From: Hamiltosporidium tvaerminnensis
Taxonomy: Eukaryota > Microsporidia > Dubosqiidae
Assembly: GCA_022605425.2 (NCBI GenBank)
Contig: CM061255.1
Location: 558,001-622,000 of the forward strand
DNA length: 64,000 nt
Direction of reading: 5' to 3'
Shown: piece after piece, positions 56,501-64,000 of the stretch
Numbering within the stretch: position 1 is the stretch's first letter
Layout of the letters: every line of letters starts with the position of its first letter
The notes under the pieces: generated by a model
The model's input: the letters and a program-made list of their open reading frames with translations, nothing else
What the model was told of the DNA's origin: nothing
Database searches by the model: none
Position numbers and translations under genes: made by a program

Positions 56501-57381
56501 TTCTATGTTTTCCTTCCAAGCGAATCTAGGCTTCTCCTTACGCGTTTCCTCGTCCTAGCATACCTTGGCCGCCTGGATGATTCGAGCTGCATCACTAACA
56601 TTCTTAGGCACATGAGATTCAGCATATTCACCTGTGATCCGATTTATGATTCCAAAACTTTACTATCAACCAATTCACTTGGAAGTTTTCTAGTTCGGAC
56701 CACTACATCTCCGATTTCCTTCTCCGAGAGTTCCTTGATTTTGCACAAGAACTTTTCTCTCAGGTTCATATAGAGTGTAGTGTCAGTTAAAGAACATGGC
56801 TCGGCGAGACAAGTGGCGATTCTACGTCGCTCTCCATTCTCTTCTTCCCTTATTTCTCTTTCTGCCTCATTATGTGTTAATTTTTTTAACACATCGATAT
56901 CAACAGTTCGACCAAATTTCCCATTATAGTACCTAAGAATTGCAGACCAGCCATTTCTAGGCATTCTCTCAAACCTTTTTTGCACTGCTGAAATAGCAGA
57001 TCTAGGCCATTCCTGCTCTACGGCTGTGACAGAGTCAAGTATTGAATGCAATACCATCAGTCGATTTACTTCTGGAATGACAGGGGCATTGAGGTTTTCC
57101 ATTGTGTTGGCTGGTCTACGCGCAGACGAATCGGGACAGGAAGAAGGGAGTGCGGAATCGAGCAGGTTGATTGGAGTAGCCTGAAGCGTATTGCTCGATG
57201 GGGAGTGGGTGTTATTATAGATGGTCGGTTGTGGTGGAAGCGTCTCGGATATAGTTACTACATCTCTATCACACGTTTTTATCTCTTTAAAACTAATTTT
57301 CGAGTTGTTTACAGCATTTATTTCATCATTTTTTATATTTTCGCTGTCAACTTTTTTTCTTCTACCCATTATTTAAAATTA
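53570..57381 (-). mobile_element. Full-length LINE copy B with 11-bp target duplication, inactivated
   Basis: The element spans 53581-57370 on the minus strand. ATTTAAAATTA is duplicated at 53570-53580 and 57371-57381. As in copy A the 5' end lies at the ATG (one extra A). The 3' end has the common ACCCAGAATTTATTAAAT followed by A residues. It is clearly diverged from copy A in N-terminal and C-terminal coding parts. Confidence 0.88.
53625..57369 (-). pseudogene. LINE polyprotein of copy B, multiply broken
   Basis: Same domain order as copy A: Pro/Ser-rich N-terminus, reverse transcriptase with FIDD, zinc knuckle CQHCNQSRKTVDHSATRC, PD-(D/E)xK endonuclease. Five lesions are visible: a frameshift near 56645, TAG at 56555-56557, a frameshift near 55705, TAA at 55038-55040 and TAA at 54885-54887. 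The last is shared with copy C. All catalytic motifs are otherwise intact, so inactivation is recent relative to its divergence from copy A. Confidence 0.88.
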
Positions 57382-57569
57382 AAAAGTTAAAATTACAAAA
57401 TATATACAATTTAAATATATATTTAAATTTCGCTTTAAAATTTCCTACACAAAATTAACTAAATTTTCTATTTATATGTTACTTGTTAACAGTGGAAAAC
57501 TATTTATTTAAACTCTAAAATTCAAATAAGAAATGACAGAGACTTAGAGGATAATTTTTTTATTTGAAC

Positions 57570-58240
57570 AACACGATTTGATTAAATCATGTTTTGTTTG
57601 TAATAGAACTCTGAACGGTTTAATTCTTTCTTTAGGAAAGATTTGTTTCCGGTGTATGTTTTGTGATAAGAAATATACTGAATATTGTTTCGGTGCAATG
57701 AAAATTTAAAAATTGGAATTCATGGTGTAGGTTATATCATTTGGGGATTTACATTTGAACTGCCATATGATGTCAACAAAGCAATGTATGTTTTTTTAGA
57801 TGCAACTATGGCAGACTCTATTAAAGACTTGTGATTGCTAATATAAAACAATTGCTTGTATTCCTTTGAGAAAATTGATGGATCCGGAGAAATAGTGGAA
57901 TTAGATGAAGCTGCTATATGCAACGGAAGGTATAATAGAGGTCATCTCATTGGCCAACATTGGTGTTCTGAGCTATTTCGAGAAAGACATAGAGGGTTTA
58001 TATGCAAATTGTTCCAAATAGAACGTTTAGTGGTTTAAAAAATGCTGTATATAATCACATCTCCCCAGGAAGTACAGTATATTCCGATAAACACCGGGTA
58101 TGCCTATGAATATAGAGAGAATTAATATTTTTCTTATAATATTGTGAACCATGCAACAATTTTGTATCAGAATCTGGTATTCATATTCACGATCGAAAAA
58201 TAATGGTCTAGATTCAAAGGGTTTAAAACAAAACATAATT
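57570..58240 (+). pseudogene. Decayed Merlin/ISXO2-type transposase
   Basis: The plus strand shows the parts of an ISXO2-like (Merlin, IS1016-related) transposase in order. First a zinc-ribbon-like CFVC...CFRCMFC (57589-57660), then ELDEAAICNGRYNRGHLIGQ (about 57900-57955), the first catalytic Asp-Glu region that reads xIDE-x-x-x-x-x-R-K-x-N-R-G in the family, and finally NNFVSESGIHIHD (about 58158-58190), matching the NF(V)-x-x-x-(T/S)G-x-H-T segment. Stops and frame changes interrupt it. No terminal repeats were identified. Confidence 0.65.
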
Positions 58241-60021
58241 TTAACAAAAGGCTTAGTTGAATGATTACATTTATGAATACATTTTCAGGAGGAATCATCG
58301 ATGTAAGGCACGAAGCGCACAATTTTTAAAATTTTTTGAACTTTTTATCAAATAAAGTGGATAATATTTTACATGATTTTTTCAATTAAAAATAATTGAC
58401 AAAAAAGGAGTAAAAATTTAGAAATTTTAACCCTTAAAAAGTTTTATTTTCCCTCGAGCTTTCATAAAAAGTCCAACCGAAAACTTTGTATAAGTAGAAA
58501 AAGTCTCATTTGTAATATTTTAGAAAATTGAAATATAAATAAAAATTTCATAAAATTTTTTTGTTTTTTGATTTTATTTCTGTATTTTTTCATATTATAT
58601 ATGATCTCTTATTATATTTAGTATAATTTGAGGAGATGTTTAAATTATAGCACAAAATAATTTAGAACGAAAAATATATACTTAAACGAGTATTAAGCAT
58701 TTTTCTAAACAGAGGTGATACTTAAACTGATCTCTAAATCTATATTAAATTAGGTGTTTTTCTACCATTTAATACACTTATTTGCTTGTTTAAATCAATA
58801 TATGCATCTATAAATCAAATACAAGGGTATAAAATATTCCATTGAAGTTTTTACTGCTCTATTGAGATAAAAAGTTTTTTGATAGTTTTTGGTCCAGTAA
58901 AGATATAATATTCTTCATAAGATTCTGTTCTTGTATTATTTGTCAAATCGTAACAATTTTTCAAAATATATTATAATATATAGCAATTTCCAGTTCATTT
59001 TTAATTTGAAGCAATATCACTGGCATCTTTTTGTCTGGTTTCTTAAGTTCTACTGCATATAACTGATTTTCAGTGAATTATAAATATTTTATCACAATAA
59101 TTAAATTATTCAAAAGTAAAAGCTTTTAAATAATAAAAAACAAATATTCTAGCTTTTAATCAATTAACCCAAATTATCTATTTCATTTAATAATTTACGT
59201 GACGGAATTTTAAATTTGTATTGAAATTTATAACTTAAGCAATATTTTCTAGAATATTTAAGTAACATTTGGGTTTAAAAGATCATAAATGAATAATTTA
59301 GGTACGTAAGTTAATTAATAAAACCATTTGCCTTATGATATTCATTGAAAATATATTGGTAACATTTATCGTTTTAAGTTAGAAAAAATATAAATTTTAA
59401 CCTGTTTATTCCAAAAAAGGTTTAATTTTTTTCAGGTGAAGCAGTCCTCATTACCATTTTCTCATCATCAAGAATATTCCCTTTTAACACCACCAGACCA
59501 CCTGCAAAAAAAATCATTTTTAATAATAAAAAAATATGTTTACTTTTTATAGTATTTTTTGCTTTCAAATGCTAGAATATTTTTACTTGAATTTCAAAAA
59601 AAATAAATAAGAACCGTGATGTAACAGATATAATAGTAAATTAAATCCCTAGTAATATCCTGAACTCTGCTAAAACATGTCAGAAGGCTTCCGTTATTTG
59701 TTTATATTTGTAAAAAAACATAGGTTCGAAAATAAATAACAACAAAATCTTGTAATAACTTGTGAAGCAATTAATTTTTTTAAAAATTCATGAAAAGGTA
59801 AAAAAAATCTTAATTTTATTTTTAGTTTAAATTCGTTCGTTATCTTATTTATTAAATTTGATTTAGATATCCGTAAGAACTTACAAAATCTTCAATATTT
59901 GTTAATTAAACTTAAATTCAATAAAATATACTATGATTTTGATTGATTTATATAATTTCTATTCATAGAATATATTTGTGATCCGAAATACAAGTACATA
60001 TTTTCATGCTAAGTTTTAGTA
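58241..60021. other. Intergenic, one short protein-like island
   Basis: AT-rich. The minus strand at about 59432-59515 encodes about 26 codons (AGGLVVLKGNILDDEKMVMR) ending in a stop. These resemble the C-terminal part of IlvD/Edd-type dehydratases but have no gene around them. Otherwise nothing recognised. Confidence 0.4.
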
Positions 60022-60217
60022 TTTACAGAAAGTATTGACTAAAAGACAAAAATAAAATTAATAAGCTTTGACTTTTTATTTTTAGCATTCTCGGCGTATA
60101 TAATGAATGATATAAAAAAATAATTTCGAAAATTGTTTTAGCAGATAAATTGTTAAATAAAAAATACATTTTATATTCTCGGTTTTTATTTATATGTAAA
60201 GCATCTTGTACAGATGT

Positions 60218-62865
60218 TTATGTATTTTTGGCATTAAAAATAACATCATTTATAATTTCTACAGCCCAGTTATTATCATTTTCCTGCATATTTAAATTTT
60301 TAAAATATTTTTGGCTTAATTTTTTCTTTAGTTCTATACATTCATCATAGAAACTACCGGGATATTTAAATTTATGCATAAGTTCTAACCCAAGACTTTC
60401 GGTGCATATTCCATCTTTAATTGTGTATTTTTTAGAACTGGTCTGTTTTTCAAGCATTTTAAAGCAGTAATTATCGAAAATTTGAATTAAAATTCCAGAT
60501 AGATCATCCTTTGATTTTGTGATAAATATATTTTTGTTTTTAAAGCAGGCAGATTCATTAATATATGAAAGTTCTAAATTATTTAATTCTTTATCCTTAG
60601 ATATAATTTGGCTTGATGAATCAGAAGTATTTCTATTATTTTCAGTTTCAATTTTTGTTCTTTTGCAATTAAAAATTTCATTTAATACTTCTATGCTTGT
60701 TGATTTTGAATTTTCATCACTAGATACCGCATATTTTGTATTAAATGTATTCTGATCCGAGGCGTTAGATGGGGTTTCTTTTGTATTTAAAACTTCAATG
60801 GTTTTATTTTCATTAAAGTTATCGATTAGCCATCCCATTAAATGTGTAGTGGAAATAACCAAAATATCCTTTAAATTTTTACAAATTGATAAAAACAAAG
60901 CAGTGCCGTCAATGATATTTGTTCCTTTTCCAAGTTCATCAATTAAAAAGATTGAATCTGATGATCCATAATTCAAAGCTTCTCTCACTAAAGACATATC
61001 GCTAGCGAAAGCGCTTCTATTACAGTTTAGAGATTCGTTGGATGCCATCTTTGTAAAGATTTTATCAAATAGTTTCATTGATGCCTGCTTGCATGGTATA
61101 AATGAACCGATTTGATTTAAAATTATTGATATACCGATCGTACGTAATAAAGAACTTTTCCCTGAAGAATTCGGGCCTGTTAAAATACAATTTGTATCTA
61201 AAGTAAAGTCGAAACCATAAAAATCAAAGTTCAAAATACAGCGCAAATCTTTAAATTCAAAAATATTTTTATCGGTTATATCGCTCTTCTTTAAATTATA
61301 TTTAATGACAGATGTCGCTAAAGAATTTATACAATCTACGATAGCAATATAGTCTATCAAAGAATCAAGCCTTCTTCTTTCTTTGACTATTTTGTTTCGA
61401 ATCGAATTCAAAATTTCTAGTTCAATATCATATATTTGTGTTAAAATGTCCCCCAGTTCACTATCTAAATCATTCATAAATTCATTTTTATAATAATAAT
61501 TTTCTTTAATTTTAAATTTACAGATCCATTCTTCTATATTCGATTTTGTTTCAATTAGATATCCGATTTGAGGATAATATATTATACTTACGGTTAATTT
61601 TTTTCATTCGATACTTTTTTAGCAATGCAGTCTAAATATTCTGGAAGTTCTTTAAAAGTTTTTTTTAAGGTATCTAAGTGCTCAATAATACATTCTTTTA
61701 CAATAAATACATTTTTATCATCTATATCATTAAAATTTATATTGGTTTTGCCTATATAACTATCATCGTCAAGGAATGTCTGAAATTCATTTAATATATT
61801 ACTCCCCTTAGATTTATCAAAAGGAATCAGAATGCTATCATTTGAATTGGTTTCATTTGTATTTTGATCTTTATTACTTACAGAATTTATTTTGGCATTT
61901 AAATCTAGTTTACTATCAATTTCATGTATAAGATCAGATATAAAATCTGTATCGTGATGAAAAACGTTTTTAAATAATTTTGTAATTTCATAAGATGCCA
62001 TTAAAAATTTTCTTAGTTTGAAAAAATAGCTTTTTTTATTTTTTTGATAGAAATTATTATCGTTTTTTTCTAAACACACACACATCTTTAAAAATTGGGT
62101 TGTTTTTGTCTGTAAACTATTATTTATGATATAATCTATAATTTCTCGCCTTTCATTAATTTTTTTAATGTTTAAAAGGGGAAAATTTACCCACAACTTT
62201 AAAAGAGATTTTCCCACGTTGGTTTGAGTGAAATCTATTTTTTCAATAACAGAAAAATCTTTTTTAGTTGAGATATTAATATTCTGATGTCTTTTTTCCT
62301 TCAATAAATAGAGTGATTTCATTGTAGATTGCGAAAGAAATAGTGTTTCACGCAAATCAAGCAAATGAATATTATAAACACCGATAGATGTTATTAGTTT
62401 ACTCATTCTAAAGTTATTTTGGCGCTCATCTTTGATTGTTTCTGCTGTTTTTACCTTCTTACCGACAAAAAAACGATTTTCGCAACTTACTTTTTTGTTA
62501 TCGGCAATAATTTCCTTAATTATTTCTGGGCAATTAAAAAATATGAGTAACGATGATAAACACGAAATGGATAATTTATATTTGTCTTTTTCAATAAATT
62601 GTTCTAAATGTTTTTTTACTGACGAATTCTCATACGTTTTTGTTTCTAGCATTTCAAATTCTATCTGGCATTCTTCTAGACACTCATATCGCTCCAAACT
62701 TAAATCCAACGAATAAAAACATTTTTGAATGTCAAATGTATGAATAATGTTTTTTAAAATATCACATTCATGTGTATCGTAAATATCTTGTATAATAAAA
62801 AGATCTTTCATATCCTGAATGCATACACCAAGAATATTCTTTTTATATAAAATTGAAATGTTCAT
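60218..62865 (-). pseudogene. MSH5: MSH5-like meiotic MutS homolog, right copy, frameshifted
   Basis: Second copy of the gene at 1114-3765, about 97% identical in protein. Its codon at the site of the left copy's stop is CGA (Arg), so that lesion is absent here. Instead, 1 nt is missing near 61598 (the left copy has TATAACC, this copy TTAACC), which shifts the frame and ends it at once, between the N-terminal/core half and the clamp and ATPase half. Walker A (TGPNSSGKSS), Walker B (LIDELGKGTN) and the C-terminal helix-turn-helix are intact in the downstream segment, which reopens at an internal ATG (61477). One codon is also deleted relative to the left copy in the Asn-rich linker. I use the ATG at 62865; a TTG at 62961 is less likely. 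Confidence 0.85.
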
Positions 62866-63978
62866 GCAAGAAAAAAAAATTACTATTAAATTTTTTTTAA
62901 GAAAATTAAACAAAAGTATAAAAACTTGATAATTTGACAAATCACAAATATAAGAATACAATCGATTTAATCATTCTTTTTTTGTCGAAAATAACTTTAA
63001 AATTTATAATCAGCTATGATAAATACATATTTTAACCTCATTTTCATCGTTTTATATATTAAACGATATATTTTTAAAGATTTGTATACATGTCAGCAAT
63101 TAACAACAACTAAGGAAAATGTTTATCCTGGTTTTTAGTACTTCTTAATATTCATTATTTTACAAAATGAATTGATAGTACAAAAATGAAATCTCTAATT
63201 AATAACAAAAGAGAAACATTATTAAAATCGAACTCTGAATAAATAATCGGTTGCAATCTTACTGTTAAAAATTAGCACATTGATAGTTACTTACTACCTT
63301 TAAAAATTATAAGCTTTAAAAATATTTTTTTTACAACGTACTATTAAGACGTGCATAGATACATTTCAAATAATTTATAGAATACCATCAATCTCAACTA
63401 TGATCAATTCTAATGAATCAAGAGCGTATTTGTGAAGTAATAAAAATTTTTAAATTAATATAAGTTATTTGAAATCAAGGCTTTTTACAATACATATGGC
63501 GGTTCTGTAAAAGTAAATAAAATTATATAGTGCAGACAACCTGATTATTCTATACATTATGAATAAGGCTTGATAAAATTAGTAATTTTAATAATTTTAC
63601 GAAACTAACATTATTTATTACATAACCTGATTAATATTAATACAAGTATAACTTCTATAGTCATTTTAATAACTCGATAAGTATTTGGAAAAATGTGCCT
63701 AGTTTAATGTTTGTAGTCAAATCAGCAATGCTTAAAGGTATGTTGTTTGTACTACCCTAAACTTCAAAAAGTACACGATTATTTTCATAAAATTTTTTTT
63801 TTTAATTTTGATTAGAAAAAAATTGTTGCAGCTATTTCTTTATAAATGTTCGTTGGTTTTCTAAAGAATAAAATTCGGGAACCGAAGTAAACTGATCTAA
63901 GTGATATGAAGCATCTTTTGGAAGAACGCCTGAATGTATCGTGATTACAAAAGATAAAATACAAATTGCAACAAGTTG
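62866..63978. other. Non-coding upstream part of right arm
   Basis: Mirror of 1-1113. No gene or RNA recognised. Confidence 0.6.
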
Positions 63979-64000
63979 CGCATTTTATTCCTATCTATAT

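Larger units (their letters stand above)
60022..63978 (-). repeat. Right arm of a ~3.96-kb inverted repeat
   Basis: Mirror image of 1-3959 including the full upstream non-coding region. Homology ends at 60022 on the inner side. On the outer side the match runs to 63978, the last point that can be compared because the left arm meets the window edge. The final 22 bases (63979-64000) have no counterpart in view. Confidence 0.93.

Noticed and set aside
1-64000. tRNA, rRNA and CRISPR features
   Set aside because: I scanned for tRNA B-box-like sequences (GGTTCGA), rRNA-like blocks and regularly spaced direct repeats, and found none that could be supported. The 43505-43652 repeat is a simple tandem duplication.

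Overview
The window looks like microsporidian nuclear DNA. It is very AT-rich and gene-sparse, the recognisable genes are short, intronless and typical of a reduced eukaryote (eS28, CDC37, prefoldin, an SP-RING NSE2, a PCC1-like protein, an AAAP transporter), several start codons have a C-run 3-9 nt upstream, and the gaps are full of decayed transposons. A large, TE-rich genome of the Hamiltosporidium or Nosema type fits best. That is an inference from style; no marker gene settles it.

Layout. Two inverted arms of about 3.96 kb (1-3959 and 60022-63978) face each other across a 56 kb central segment. Each arm carries one copy of a meiotic MutS homolog of MSH5 type, and each copy is broken by a different lesion. 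From left to right the centre holds: a decayed gene of unknown family (4.8-5.95 kb), an NSE2-like SUMO ligase gene, a long barren stretch, an amino-acid transporter, a short RTE-derived insertion, a PCC1-like gene, a pair of putative secreted-protein reading frames, and a complete REL-endonuclease LINE (20.5-24.4 kb). After that come a 5'-truncated LINE copy, a dispersed repeat with a nested hAT-type MITE, a large secreted asparagine-rich protein, an ancient LINE relic, an IRE1 homolog, an old GINGER-like transposon, and a divergent CDC37/prefoldin pair. The right part has a truncated LINE copy, a small secreted protein, an FF-domain (PRP40-like) gene, eS28, an unknown gene, a GINGER-like transposon with 49-bp terminal inverted repeats, a second full-length but mutated LINE, and a decayed Merlin-type transposase.

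How the genes fit together. Several host genes belong to protein quality control: IRE1 (ER stress sensor), CDC37 (Hsp90 kinase co-chaperone) and a prefoldin beta subunit. CDC37 and prefoldin share a divergent promoter region that contains a 70-bp tandem repeat. The IRE1 homolog keeps the RNase catalytic residues but lacks the kinase catalytic Asp. MSH5 and NSE2 relate to meiosis and genome maintenance.

Mobile DNA dominates. One LINE family appears as two near-full-length copies, two 5'-truncated copies and several older fragments. Target-site duplications (TSDs, 11 or 15 bp) are visible for four copies. In both full-length copies the duplication abuts the ATG, so the element has essentially no 5' leader. 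All comparisons were made by eye within the window; family names come from motif recognition, not database searches.
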